Position numbers and translations under genes: made by a program. A stretch of 64,000 nucleotides of DNA from Autumnicola tepida. Lineage in GTDB: Bacteria > Bacteroidota > Bacteroidia > Flavobacteriales > Flavobacteriaceae. Positions 34,739 to 43,862 of this stretch are shown piece after piece. The stretch is taken from the NCBI RefSeq assembly GCF_031846485.1, contig NZ_JAVRHQ010000018.1, positions 24,400-88,399 of the forward strand. Reading direction: 5' to 3'. The notes below the pieces were generated by a model. The model did no database searches and was not told where the DNA came from. It saw only the letters and a program-made list of their open reading frames with translations. The stretch's first letter is position 1, and each line of letters starts with the position of its first letter.

Positions 34739-35023
34739 ATGGCAACGCAAGATTCAAAAACAACAACAGACCACGAAACTATTAAGAAATGGGTGGAAGA
34801 GCGTGACGGGCAGCCCGCACTGGTAAAAGGAACTACAGATAGCGGTAAAGGCGGTGGCTTGCTGCGTATAAACTTTCCCGGTTATGCTGAAGAAAACCTT
34901 GAAAATATTGAATGGGATAAGTTTTTCACCATATTTGATGAAAATAACCTTCAGTTTCTTTATCAGGAAAAATTGAAAGATGGTAATGAAAGCCGTTTCT
35001 TCAAGTTTATAGGAAAAGACTAA
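34739..35023 (+). CDS. Conserved small protein of unknown function, end of glycosylation cluster
   Basis: 94 residues, soluble, acidic. It has two recognisable parts: DHETIKKWVEERDGQPALVKGTT (residues 12-34) and GGGLLRINFPGY followed by NLENIEWDKFFTIFDENNLQFLYQEK. This pattern is that of a widespread small family sometimes mis-annotated as 1,4-alpha-glucan branching enzyme; nothing here supports enzyme activity. 16 bp after the methyltransferase, so probably the last gene of the operon. Function unknown. Confidence 0.75.
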   Translation: MATQDSKTTTDHETIKKWVEERDGQPALVKGTTDSGKGGGLLRINFPGYAEENLENIEWDKFFTIFDENNLQFLYQEKLKDGNESRFFKFIGKD

Positions 35024-35071
35024 TTTAGAGTTTAGTTTTCCGAATAATCAGAAATATTAAAAGTGCTCTTA

Positions 35072-35542
35072 ATGAAAAACTCTTTAAAAAGGAGCACAAA
35101 GGCTTCAAAAAGTATTGTAAAGTCTAAAACCGGCAGGATCTTCTTAATTATCCTGCTGGTTTTACTTTGCTATCCCGTTTACTCAATTATTAAGCTGCAA
35201 TCTGCAGATGCCGATAATTTTATACAGTCGTTTCAAAGCAGTTTATTAAGCTTTTGGGGGGTATGGATTATTATGGTTTCCTTTGCCGTTTACTGGAAAT
35301 GGACAAGACAGGAAAACATCCTGTTTTACATTACCTACGGGTATTTATTGCTTGCTGTTGTGGTATTGTTGTTACTGGTGCAGGATACTCCTGTAGGGGT
35401 AGAGGACAATATTGGGCCAGCAGGGGAATATCCTCTTATGAATAATTTCCTGGTACTCCAGCACTTCCTGGGAATGGCTTTTCTTACCGCCTTTTTGCAA
35501 ATTTGTGTATGGTGGTTTACCCGGAGATGGCACCGCCGGTAA
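35072..35542 (+). CDS. Membrane protein of unknown function
   Basis: 156 residues from the ATG at 35072 (a GTG three codons earlier is possible). Basic N-terminus, then four hydrophobic segments at roughly 25-43, 58-78, 86-105 and 130-150; likely an inner-membrane protein with both ends inside. I do not recognise the family. It follows the 94-residue protein by 48 bp and could be a trailing member of the cluster; converges with the DUF1697 gene 12 bp away. Confidence 0.6.
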   Translation: MKNSLKRSTKASKSIVKSKTGRIFLIILLVLLCYPVYSIIKLQSADADNFIQSFQSSLLSFWGVWIIMVSFAVYWKWTRQENILFYITYGYLLLAVVVLLLLVQDTPVGVEDNIGPAGEYPLMNNFLVLQHFLGMAFLTAFLQICVWWFTRRWHRR

Positions 35543-35554
35543 AGCCGGGCAGGC

Positions 35555-36097
35555 TTAGTTTTCTTCAGTTGCCAGCGAGGCAAGTTTTAAAACAGTTTTC
35601 CAGTTTCTTGTAGTAGCCGATACTTTGAACTTATCTTCAAAAAATTTATTGGTAAGTTTAGAATCGCTGTACTTTCCGGAGCAATAGATAAAGACATTAT
35701 TGTTTAGCACCTTAAAATCATCTGGCTCATAATTTGCATTTTTTGCTTTTTCAATTTTTTCAGCATCAGGAATTTGCTTTAAAAAAGTGAGGTGCAGCCG
35801 TTCAATATCGATTTCTTTACTGAGAAATGGATTTTCTGAAATTGCTTTTGCTATTTCTTCCGCGCTACGTATAATAACCGGGACTTGAAAACCGTAGGTG
35901 TCCAGAATAAATTCTTCCAGTTGTGTCGCAATCTCCAAAGCTTTCTCTTTATCATGGCTGAAGATAATATTCCCGCTCTGGATATAGGTTTTCACATTTT
36001 TAAAGCCTAAAAAGCCAAGTTTCTCCCTTAATTCTGCCATTGGGATTTTACGCTTTCCTCCAACATTTATTCCTCTTAGAATAGCAATATACTTCAT
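35555..36097 (-). CDS. DUF1697 family protein
   Basis: 180 residues matching the DUF1697 family over its whole length: MKYIAILRGINVGGKRKIPMAELREK, GFKNVKTYIQSGNIIF near 33, VPVIIRSAEEIAKAISENPF near 74 and the C-terminal KLTNKFFEDKFKVSATTRNWKTVLKL. Soluble, cytoplasmic, function unknown. Single gene, convergent with the membrane protein at 35072 and divergent from that at 36284. Confidence 0.9.
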   Translation of the reverse strand: MKYIAILRGINVGGKRKIPMAELREKLGFLGFKNVKTYIQSGNIIFSHDKEKALEIATQLEEFILDTYGFQVPVIIRSAEEIAKAISENPFLSKEIDIERLHLTFLKQIPDAEKIEKAKNANYEPDDFKVLNNNVFIYCSGKYSDSKLTNKFFEDKFKVSATTRNWKTVLKLASLATEEN

Positions 36098-36283
36098 CAG
36101 GATTTTAATTTTAATGAAGATAATTTATTTCCCGCAAATTTTAATTTTTGGCTGGTAATTTTCTGCTGAAGTCATTTTTCCCAAGGCCTTAGTAGGTATT
36201 TAACACCGCTATTTTTTCTCTCAACCTTATTAAACCTATCTTTAAAATATGTCTCCCCAAAATCATTAGAAACAGTTGGAAAT

Positions 36284-36667
36284 ATGAGCAGAGAAATGAG
36301 AGTGAGTAATTTTTACGCGATTTTAATAGGGGTATTTCTTGTGGTGCAGGGGAGCTGGGGACTTATTGACCCACCGCCTTTCGAAATTTTTAGCACAAAC
36401 ATAGCACATGCCAGCATACATATTGTACTGGGAATTTTAGGCATTTGGAGCGGAATAAAAAATTTCTCTTACAAGTTCAACTTGTATCTGGGTATACTGC
36501 TGTTGGTTATTGGATTATTATGGTTTATACCGGGTATTAAAGGCTTACTCATAAACCTCTTTAATATCAACCGTGCAGTGGCCTATTTAAATATTTCAAT
36601 TGGAGTGGTTTCTTTATTTACAGCTTTTGCTTTGGGTACAGGAAAAACCCCGCACCGCAAGGTTTAA
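36284..36667 (+). CDS. Small four-helix membrane protein (DUF4383-like)
   Basis: 127 residues with four predicted membrane helices (about 10-26, 40-56, 66-84, 96-117). The layout FYAILIGVFLVVQGSWGL, then ASIHIVLGILGIWSGI, recalls DUF4383-type inner-membrane proteins, but the match is by eye only. Its stop codon overlaps the convergent MFS gene by four bases. Confidence 0.55.
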   Translation: MSREMRVSNFYAILIGVFLVVQGSWGLIDPPPFEIFSTNIAHASIHIVLGILGIWSGIKNFSYKFNLYLGILLLVIGLLWFIPGIKGLLINLFNINRAVAYLNISIGVVSLFTAFALGTGKTPHRKV

Positions 36668-37851
36668 ACTTTGCTTCTTCTGTAAAGGCGAAGTAATCCA
36701 ATGGCCGGGCCGGCAGCAAGAATAAGAAACAGGTATTCCGCGGAAATCCTGGCAGCACAAAAGTTGAGCAGCTGTATGCTGATAATGCTTATCCCAAATC
36801 CTATACAATTTACGATTGTAAGAGCTGTACCGCGATTTTCTGCAGGGGCATTTTGGGCTACAAGGGTGGAAAACAGCGGGGAATCTCCCACTACAGACAG
36901 CCCCCAGATTATTAAGAATATTATTAATGCTGTGGTTGAGGCCTGGCTAATTAGCAGTGGAGACAACAGGCAGCAGCAGCCGGAAATAAAAAGTGCGGAG
37001 GCGGCGGTAATTTTACTGCCCTTTTTTGCTGAAATATATCCGCCGGCAACACATGCAATCGAACCACAACCTATAATTACAAAAGAAAGTAACGGGATAT
37101 CAAAATCTGCTGAAGGATGTAAGAAGCTGTAGCTTTTTAATATGAACGGGACAAAAGCCCAGAAAGCATAAAGTTCCCACATATGCCCAAAATATCCGAA
37201 AGCTGCAGCCTTGAAACCGGGATTTCGAAAAGCCGAAGGGATAGCGGTAAAATTGTTGTTCAAAGCAGGGCTTCGACATGGCCCGTCCGGCACAAGGCTG
37301 AGCATAAGAACACCTCCTGTAATTGCCAGGGACGAGGTGGTTATAATTACAAGCTTCCAGGGCAGTGCCTCTGCGGAGGCAAACATCTTTAGAAAATGTG
37401 GAAAGGCAGTCCCCAACACCAAAGCTCCAACTAAGTAACCCAGCGATGTGCCCAAACCTTTTTGATAATAGTCGGCGGCAATTTTCATTCCTACTGGATA
37501 AATTCCAGCAAGGGAAAAACCGGTGAGAAAACGCACGAGTAATAGGCTGCTAATGCTATTGTTTGAAGATAGTATTCCAAGATTTAGCAGTGCCCCTAAA
37601 ATAGCACAAATAAAGAAAATCCTTGAGGGAGAAAACCTGTCTGCAATATTAAAAACAGCAAATATAAGTGTGCCCAGTATAAATCCAAATTGCACGGCAG
37701 AGGTGAGATGGCCCAAAGCAGAAGCGTCCAGATTAAAATTCCGCAGCAAATCACTCATTACCGCGTTTCCCGCGAACCAAAGGGAAGTACAGCAAAATTG
37801 GGAAAATACAATAACAGGTAAAATGTGCCTGGCAGTAGGGGTTAAACTCAT
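36664..37851 (-). CDS. Major facilitator superfamily transporter
   Basis: 395 residues with 12 predicted membrane helices; secondary transporter in the inner membrane. The loop between helices 2 and 3 reads NIADRFSPSRIF, matching the MFS D-R-x-x-x-R-x pattern. The first helix carries FSQFCCTSLWFAGNAVM, typical of the cyanate/nitrate-like (CynX-type) MFS branch; substrate not predictable. The start ATG at 37851 fits. No transport partner or regulator next to it; two mini-ORFs lie upstream on the same strand. Confidence 0.88.
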   Translation of the reverse strand: MSLTPTARHILPVIVFSQFCCTSLWFAGNAVMSDLLRNFNLDASALGHLTSAVQFGFILGTLIFAVFNIADRFSPSRIFFICAILGALLNLGILSSNNSISSLLLVRFLTGFSLAGIYPVGMKIAADYYQKGLGTSLGYLVGALVLGTAFPHFLKMFASAEALPWKLVIITTSSLAITGGVLMLSLVPDGPCRSPALNNNFTAIPSAFRNPGFKAAAFGYFGHMWELYAFWAFVPFILKSYSFLHPSADFDIPLLSFVIIGCGSIACVAGGYISAKKGSKITAASALFISGCCCLLSPLLISQASTTALIIFLIIWGLSVVGDSPLFSTLVAQNAPAENRGTALTIVNCIGFGISIISIQLLNFCAARISAEYLFLILAAGPAIGLLRLYRRSKV

Positions 37852-37963
37852 AATAAGGAGTGCAGGAAATATGTAAAAGTACTATTAGGCTTTTTGTTTT
37901 ATTATATTTTTTTGTTTTTGGGCCACAGGAGCATTGTGATTTTCAGCAAGCTCTACAGTAGTT

Positions 37964-38107
37964 TTAAAATACTAATGCCGAATTATAATCTTCCCAAATG
38001 GATTCAAAATTGATCATTAACGGTTTGTATGCATAATAGAGCCCCATAAGAACAAATGGATACTGCAGATAACTAGCCAGGTGAAAACCTTTTTTTATTT
38101 CTTCCAT
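37964..38107 (-). CDS. Predicted mini-protein, 47 residues
   Basis: ATG at 38107 to TAA at 37964. The product starts MEEIKKGFHLASYLQYPF and contains one hydrophobic stretch (FVLMGLYYAY) and an acidic tail FESIWEDYNSALVF. By eye it looks like the N-terminus of a small Bacteroidota inner-membrane protein. The alternate frame continues open for about 28 codons after the stop, so it could be a fragment of a frameshifted longer gene. It overlaps the ORF at 38095 by 13 nt. No direct homology support. Confidence 0.4.
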   Translation of the reverse strand: MEEIKKGFHLASYLQYPFVLMGLYYAYKPLMINFESIWEDYNSALVF

Positions 38108-38211
38108 AGCTTATAAATTAGGAAGCTAAATGCCCGGATTAATATTACTGAAAATAATTTAAAAAAGGAGAATAGTAAAACGATTATCCCCGGCTGTTTA
38201 TAAAAGCTCAT
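38095..38211 (-). CDS. Predicted mini-protein, 38 residues, single membrane helix
   Basis: ATG at 38211 to TAA at 38095. The product MSFYKQPGIIVLLFSFFK.. is a basic N-terminus, a long hydrophobic stretch (residues 8-33) and a basic end KLWKK. The composition is that of a single-span membrane peptide. The next mini-ORF starts inside its last codons (ATGGAAGAAATAA), an arrangement suited to coupled translation. AT-rich DNA easily yields such frames by chance, so confidence is low. Confidence 0.35.
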   Translation of the reverse strand: MSFYKQPGIIVLLFSFFKLFSVILIRAFSFLIYKLWKK

Positions 38212-38459
38212 CTTTTGTTGCAATTAAAGAATGCTTCAGCACTAAAAGTCTAAGCCTGAATGTCGATAAAGTTTAATGTGTTTCTCTTTTCTTGCATTCA
38301 AATCATTATGTGATCTTCATCATAACAAAAAGAGCTATAATTCGTATACCTAAAAAGTGGTATTTTTCAACGTTTTAACCCGAATAAATGGATTAAAAAT
38401 TCCCGATGTACAAATAATTTATACATTTATAATAGTTATACATAATATAACTAACCAAC

Positions 38460-38493
38460 CAAAAAGGCGGCTTCTGTTAAAGGAGCTGCTTTT
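38460..38493 (-). terminator. Terminator of the thioredoxin-like gene
   Basis: On the minus strand AAAGCAGCT pairs with AGCCGCCTTT (two G-U pairs) around an 11-nt loop, followed by a T run, directly after the stop at 38495. Confidence 0.7.
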
Positions 38494-38494
38494 T

Positions 38495-39241
38495 TTAATT
38501 AGTTATGGAAGAATAGGTAGGTTTCTTATAAAATCCTGCTATGAACATATAGATTTCCAGATTTTCATCCTGAATAGGGGTGGTGAAGTTCCAGAAAGGA
38601 ATATTGTTGGCCGGAAGAAAATCGAACAAAAAGGAAACCCGCCCTTCACGGTCCAGGATATAATATCTCGTATCCCGGTTAATTTTAAGCTTCTCCTTTA
38701 TATAATTTCCTGTGTTTTCAATATAAGGAAATTTGGCCTCTTTGCTCCAGTTTTTGTTCTGGCAGGAGCCTTCGAGAATTGCAATTACATTTACATCGCT
38801 TTTCCTTTGGAGTTCATTCAGGGTTTCAATAAGCCTTTCGTCCGGCTCAAAAGTTTTACTCCAGAAACATATAACGCTTCGCTCTCCCAGCAGGTGTTTA
38901 AAAGAATTAAGGTTTGGCAGGCTCTGGTTTAACCATTGCGCATCGGTGACTGCGGGAGGCTGAATATTCCCAAGATATTGGTGTACAGCAACATTGTTAA
39001 TAACCATGTTATTCACCTTAACCCTTTCCACTATATGATGTTCAAGCGTTACCAGTTTAAATAGGGAATCCAGGCCTTCAGGAGGGTTTGGCTTCATTTC
39101 TCTGTAGGTACTGTAAAGTTGCTTAAATGCAGATGCTGAATAAAGGCTGTCCTTTACTTTAAAAAATTCCTGCCCTCTTAATTCCTGCAAGCCTAAACCA
39201 ATGCATAAAAACAGGAAGGCAGCGAAAAGCTTTAAATTCAT
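38495..39241 (-). CDS. Exported thioredoxin-fold protein lacking the CxxC motif
   Basis: 248 residues. A signal peptide (about residues 1-23, cleaved near LRGQE) sends it across the inner membrane. Residues about 100-230 have the thioredoxin-like strand-helix order: SVICFWSKTFEPDERLIETLNELQ, then VNVIAILEGSCQNKNW, and RYYILDREGRVSFLFDF. At the position of the CxxC there is WSKTFEPD, so no redox pair. Single-gene unit with terminator. Possibly a structural or chaperone-like member of the TlpA/redoxin group; function unknown. Confidence 0.6.
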   Translation of the reverse strand: MNLKLFAAFLFLCIGLGLQELRGQEFFKVKDSLYSASAFKQLYSTYREMKPNPPEGLDSLFKLVTLEHHIVERVKVNNMVINNVAVHQYLGNIQPPAVTDAQWLNQSLPNLNSFKHLLGERSVICFWSKTFEPDERLIETLNELQRKSDVNVIAILEGSCQNKNWSKEAKFPYIENTGNYIKEKLKINRDTRYYILDREGRVSFLFDFLPANNIPFWNFTTPIQDENLEIYMFIAGFYKKPTYSSITN

Positions 39242-39463
39242 GTGGATGATGTGTCTTGATGAAAATTGGCTTACAAAATAGTTAAATTATAAATACACTG
39301 GTATTCATAATGAATAATAATTAGAACCTATCGCATTTTCCGAAGAGTGATTCATCAAAATAGCAGTCCTTTTTAAAATGAAAATTATCTTCTTTAAATT
39401 ATCATGTTGAATTTATAAAACGGAATTTTTGTATTTTCAGCATTATTTAAAATTCTGTTGAAT

Positions 39464-39865
39464 ATGAGAAGCATTAAGAAAGCCCTGCTTGTAATTGGAA
39501 TATTTCTGGGTACCCAGCTGAGTTTCGCGCAGCAGGAAGAGGTGAGATTTGACAAAAACTTCAGCCATGTTGTCTATTTCTGGCTTAAAAATCCTGATAG
39601 TACCGAAGACAGACAGGCCTTTGAAAGTTCCCTGAAGAAATTTCTTAATAACAGTAAATACGCGGGAACCAAATTTATTGGCGTACCTGCAGAAACACCC
39701 AGGGATGTAGTGGATAACTCTTATACCTATTCGCTCATTCTTACTTTCCCTTCAAAAGAAATTCAGAATAAATATCAAAAAGAAGCCGCTCACCTTACTT
39801 TTATTGAAGAGTCTGAAGATTTATGGAAAAGAGTACAGGTTTATGATTCTGTTGGGCTGAAATAA
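39464..39865 (+). CDS. Exported Dabb (stress-responsive A/B barrel) domain protein
   Basis: 133 residues from the ATG at 39464; the frame also has a TTG two codons earlier, which is unlikely. Signal peptide MRSIKKALLVIGIFLGTQLSFAQQ, then a Dabb domain: FSHVVYFWLKNPDSTEDRQAFESSL and YAGTKFIGVPAETPRDVVDNSYTYSLILTF, as in the family. Predicted periplasmic dimeric barrel, ligand unknown. Ends next to the stop of the convergent NmrA gene with no spacer between the two stop codons. Confidence 0.85.
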   Translation: MRSIKKALLVIGIFLGTQLSFAQQEEVRFDKNFSHVVYFWLKNPDSTEDRQAFESSLKKFLNNSKYAGTKFIGVPAETPRDVVDNSYTYSLILTFPSKEIQNKYQKEAAHLTFIEESEDLWKRVQVYDSVGLK

Positions 39866-40801
39866 TCAGGAGGTATTTTTTATTTCAAGAACTTCCCTCA
39901 CGCTGCTCCATTTCTGCTTTCCATAACGCTCATTGTTCAATGGCTCCAGTTTGGCATTGCCGCTAAGCATGTTGCGCAGATACTGCATTCCCTGCCAGGG
40001 AGGGAAAACTTCATTTTTCTGCGAACTAACAAATTGGGTGAATTTAATCATGTTGTCTAAGGTTTTTATCCCGCCAATTCTAAAGAGCTTAAAATTTTCT
40101 CCTTTTGCAGCTGAAGCGGAATTTTTTAATTTTTCCGGGCTACTAATTTCTCCTGAAATTCTTAAATAACGTGGAGTATCAGGATCAAGGGCTGCAGAGG
40201 CTGTAAAGGCGGCAGTATCTTCCATAGTGGTAAAATCCAGCGGCTGATGCTTGTCTCCCCAGTAAATTACCCGTTTCACAGGATTCAGGATTAGTGGCGC
40301 CTGGCCTGTTAATAAATCGGTAAACATGCCGTTGAGTATGGAAGTAGCTGAGATTGTGGTTTTATTGATGCGGTCATGGAATATTTTCCGCAGATCCAGG
40401 TTGCGGTTGGTCCCTTCGGAAATTTTTGTAAAATCTATGGAATAATCTGAAGGGATAAATCTTGGTACACCGGCAATTAGAGCAGCATCAAGAATTTTCC
40501 CCTGTGTATCAATAATTACATCTTCCAGCCCAGATAAAGCCGAAACCACACAGGAAACATTCCTGCAGGCCTGCACCAGGTCCTGCTGATTTTCATAATC
40601 TACAAAGGTAATTTGTACCCCTGCTTTTTCGAGCTGGTTTATCTTTTCTGCTGAACTCTGCTTTCTAACCAGGGCTTGGGCTTTGGCCCCGCGATTTACA
40701 AGATGCCGGGCGATTTTATGTCCCAAAGCTCCCGTTGCCCCGGCAATGGCAATAGAATTCTCGGGATTATTCTGTTTTCTTTCTGAACCACTATTCTCCA
40801 T
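39866..40801 (-). CDS. NmrA-family / isoflavone-reductase-like NAD(P) protein
   Basis: 311 residues from the ATG at 40801; a TTG 33 bp upstream in frame would only add a non-conserved tail. Atypical SDR with IAIAGATGALGHKIARHLVNRG near residue 16 (GxxGxxG), VSCVVSALSGLEDV near 83 and RFIPSDYSIDFTK near 111, which replaces the usual Tyr-x3-Lys site. NmrA-like proteins bind NAD(P) as regulators or reduce aromatic substrates. Cytoplasmic; no obvious partner in the neighbourhood. Confidence 0.85.
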   Translation of the reverse strand: MENSGSERKQNNPENSIAIAGATGALGHKIARHLVNRGAKAQALVRKQSSAEKINQLEKAGVQITFVDYENQQDLVQACRNVSCVVSALSGLEDVIIDTQGKILDAALIAGVPRFIPSDYSIDFTKISEGTNRNLDLRKIFHDRINKTTISATSILNGMFTDLLTGQAPLILNPVKRVIYWGDKHQPLDFTTMEDTAAFTASAALDPDTPRYLRISGEISSPEKLKNSASAAKGENFKLFRIGGIKTLDNMIKFTQFVSSQKNEVFPPWQGMQYLRNMLSGNAKLEPLNNERYGKQKWSSVREVLEIKNTS

Positions 40802-41043
40802 AAGCGTCAATTCTTCATGTGTAATTATTAACAAGGCAGAAGCCTAAGAACCCACGTTTTATTTCAACCCGGATTTTTAATTCTACAATGATTATTTCCT
40901 TATCAACTTTTAAAGCTTTTGAAGATAGGACATTTCTTTAAGGATGGATGAATTATATTTTTAAAAGTGATGGCAAATTTTACTTCAGAAATAATTAATA
41001 AAAAGAATATATTTATACATACTAATAATTAAACCAATAACTT

Positions 41044-42432
41044 ATGAAAGAAACATTCATGCTGTTTTTGTTTCTGGCACTTACCTTCTCAGGTTTTTCC
41101 CAGGAAGATAAACAGCAAAATGAGAAATACGGAGAATTTCATGTGCCGGTAGAATATTATAAACTTGAAAACGGCCTTAAGGTGGTGCTCTCACAGGATA
41201 AAACTTCTCCTACAGTAATTGTTGCCGTTTATTATAATATAGGTTTCAGGATTGAGCCAAAAGACCGCACTGGTTTTGCTCATTTATTTGAACATATGAT
41301 GTTCCAGGGATCTGAGAATCTTGGAAAAATGGAATTTATAAAACTGGTCCAGGAAAACGGAGGAGTTTTAAATGGTTCCACAAGATTTGATTTTACCAAT
41401 TATTTTGAAATTGTTCCTGCCAATAAACTGGAAACCATGTTATGGGCAGAGGCAGACCGTATGAAGGGCCTGGACATCACCCAGGCTAATCTCACCAATC
41501 AGCAGGGAGTGGTAAAGAATGAAGTAAAGGTGAATGTTCTTAATCAGCCATACGGTGGTTTTCCATGGCTGGACATGCCACAGTACGCGAATACCAACTG
41601 GTACAACGCCCATAATTTCTATGGGGATTTAAAAGATCTGGATGCGGCAAACCTGGAGGATGTAGAGAATTTTTTCAATACTTATTATTCTCCCAATAAT
41701 GCTGTTTTGACAGTAGTTGGAGATTTTGAACCTGAGCAGGCCAGGAAATGGATCAAAGAGTATTTTGCTGAAATTCCTAAAGCAGATCTTCCGGCTAGCC
41801 CCGATATTTCTGAACCAAGGCAGCAAGAGCAAAAGGAGTTCGTCAAAAACGATTCCCTTGCCAATAAACCTGCCATCGCTATTGCCTATAACATGCCGGA
41901 GCGCAATACGCCTGAATACTATGCAATGGGTCTTCTGGACCAGATTTTAATTCAGGGGGACAATGCTTTGCTTCAGAAGAAACTGGTGGATGAACTTGGA
42001 TATACTTCAAATGTAAGCGGTGGCATCAACTATCTGGGAAATATGTTCAATTACAATGGTCCCATGCAACTAATGTTCGATATAACCTACGACAGTGAAA
42101 CCTCAAAAGAAGAAGTGGTAAAGGCGGTGGACGAAGTTATGGCGGAAATTTCAGAAAATATAACCCCGGAAATGCTCAATAACGCGCTGGTAAAGATGCG
42201 TTCGCAGTTATATGATGAGCTGGGAGGTACTTTTGGACTGGGCCGTGCAGATTTGCTGAGCAGTTTTGCCCTTTTTGATGATGATCCTTCCCGGATAAAT
42301 AATTTAGAGGAAAAATTTAAGGAAGTAACCCCGCAATTAATGGAAGAAACTATTTCAGACTATCTGCGGAAAACAAACAGGACTATCTTAACTGTAAACC
42401 CACTTTTGGCAAACAACGAAAAAACAAACTGA
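41044..42432 (+). CDS. M16 zinc metallopeptidase, catalytic subunit
   Basis: 462 residues. Signal peptide about 1-19 (LTFSGFSQ), so periplasmic. The inverted zinc motif HLFEH (His80, Glu83, His84) is present, with the downstream Glu in the VVKNEVKVNV stretch expected as the third ligand. Two M16 domains follow. It degrades peptides or small proteins, as in other paired bacterial M16 enzymes. The TGA overlaps the ATG of the next gene by one base (TGATG), which couples it to a non-catalytic partner of identical length. Confidence 0.93.
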   Translation: MKETFMLFLFLALTFSGFSQEDKQQNEKYGEFHVPVEYYKLENGLKVVLSQDKTSPTVIVAVYYNIGFRIEPKDRTGFAHLFEHMMFQGSENLGKMEFIKLVQENGGVLNGSTRFDFTNYFEIVPANKLETMLWAEADRMKGLDITQANLTNQQGVVKNEVKVNVLNQPYGGFPWLDMPQYANTNWYNAHNFYGDLKDLDAANLEDVENFFNTYYSPNNAVLTVVGDFEPEQARKWIKEYFAEIPKADLPASPDISEPRQQEQKEFVKNDSLANKPAIAIAYNMPERNTPEYYAMGLLDQILIQGDNALLQKKLVDELGYTSNVSGGINYLGNMFNYNGPMQLMFDITYDSETSKEEVVKAVDEVMAEISENITPEMLNNALVKMRSQLYDELGGTFGLGRADLLSSFALFDDDPSRINNLEEKFKEVTPQLMEETISDYLRKTNRTILTVNPLLANNEKTN

Positions 42433-43820
42433 TGAAGACTTCAATTTATATATTTATTATAGCCTTGGCGATTGTTTTTCCTGCCAATGCTCAGGATAAA
42501 CAAATGCCACCGGAAGGAGGAGAGCCTAAAGGTTTTACATTACCCGAAAAAGAGGTGGTAACTTACGATAATGGTTTGAAATTAGTGTTGGTTCCTTATG
42601 GTAGTATTCCTAAGGCAACGATTAATTTCACCCTTAAAACAGGAAATATCAATGAGGCAGAAGACGAAGTTTGGCTGGCAGATCTCTTGGCAGACCTTAT
42701 GGAAGAAGGCACCACAGCAGATTATTCTGTGAAGGATAGCCTTGCCGGCATGGGAGGCAATATCAATATAGGAGTTGGCACCCATACCACCAGCCTTAAT
42801 ACCAGCGTACTTTCTGAGTTTGCACCGCAAGCAATTAATGTGCTTAGTGATATACTTGTAAACCCGAAGTTGCCGCAAAGTGAATTAGATCGTCTCAAAA
42901 AGGATATGAACCGTAATATAACTGTTTCATTATCCAGACCGGGGGCGCAGGCAAGGAAAGATTTTTTTGCTGAAATTTATCCTAATCATCCTTATGGCAG
43001 GCTATATCCAACCACCGAAATGGTAGATTCCTATACTCTTGAGGATGTTAAAAACTTCTATGAAAATAACTTTGGAGCACAACGTACAACAGTTTATGTA
43101 GTGGGCCAGTTTGACAGCGAAGCTGTAAAAGAAACGGTGAAAAATCAGTTAAGCAGCTGGAAAAAAGGGCCTGAAGCAAATTATCCTCTCGCGCAACCTC
43201 AGTCTGATGGAATGGTTAAAATAATTGATCGCCCGGGTGCGCCGCAGTCCACCATTTATTACGGTTTACCTGTGCCAGATCCTTCCAGTGAAGATTATAT
43301 CCCAATGGACGTGATGAATTCTTTACTTGGAGGTTCATTTGGCTCCAGGATAACCAGTAACATTAGGGAAGATAAGGGTTATACCTATTCCCCGGGCAGT
43401 GCTTTATATGCTAACTACAAAACCGGGTTATGGTATGAAAGCGCAGATGTGACTACAGAATTTACCGGCGCTTCCCTTGATGAAATTAAGAAGGAAATTG
43501 TTCGTTTACAGAACGAGGCTCCGGGGAAGGAAGAACTAAAGGGAATCCAGAATTACGAATCTGGTATTTACGTGTTGCAGAATTCCACTCCCGGAGGTAT
43601 TATAAGTCAGCTAAATTTTCTGGACGTTCATAATCTTCCCGAATCCTTCCTGGTAAATAAAGTGAAGAATATTAATGCTGTAACACCGGAACAGGTCCAG
43701 GAAATGGCGAAGAAATATATTCAGCCGGAGAATATGACCCTTATTGTGGTTAGGGACAAAGAAAAAATAAAAGACCAGGTAACCGAAACAATAGACAAGC
43801 CTGTGGAGAATAAAGAGTAG
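42432..43820 (+). CDS. M16 peptidase-like protein, non-catalytic partner
   Basis: 462 residues, the same length as its neighbour. Signal peptide about 1-20 (IIALAIVFPANAQ). It has the M16 fold (LVLVPYGSIPKATINFTLKTGN; a C-terminal domain with the Arg/Tyr motif GSFGSRITSNIREDKGYTYSPGS near 300 that binds substrate), but the HxxEH motif is missing: the equivalent helix reads LADLLADLMEEG. This is the usual division of labour in two-subunit M16 peptidases. Co-transcribed with the catalytic subunit and followed by a strong terminator. Confidence 0.92.
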   Translation: MKTSIYIFIIALAIVFPANAQDKQMPPEGGEPKGFTLPEKEVVTYDNGLKLVLVPYGSIPKATINFTLKTGNINEAEDEVWLADLLADLMEEGTTADYSVKDSLAGMGGNINIGVGTHTTSLNTSVLSEFAPQAINVLSDILVNPKLPQSELDRLKKDMNRNITVSLSRPGAQARKDFFAEIYPNHPYGRLYPTTEMVDSYTLEDVKNFYENNFGAQRTTVYVVGQFDSEAVKETVKNQLSSWKKGPEANYPLAQPQSDGMVKIIDRPGAPQSTIYYGLPVPDPSSEDYIPMDVMNSLLGGSFGSRITSNIREDKGYTYSPGSALYANYKTGLWYESADVTTEFTGASLDEIKKEIVRLQNEAPGKEELKGIQNYESGIYVLQNSTPGGIISQLNFLDVHNLPESFLVNKVKNINAVTPEQVQEMAKKYIQPENMTLIVVRDKEKIKDQVTETIDKPVENKE

Positions 43821-43862
43821 AAATTATCTGGTATATCTTAGAGATTTTACTTCGCTAATTTA

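Noticed and set aside
38357..38932. 191-codon + strand frame
   Set aside because: It lies antisense to the thioredoxin-like gene, which has a signal peptide and a terminator; the + frame has no protein-like pattern.
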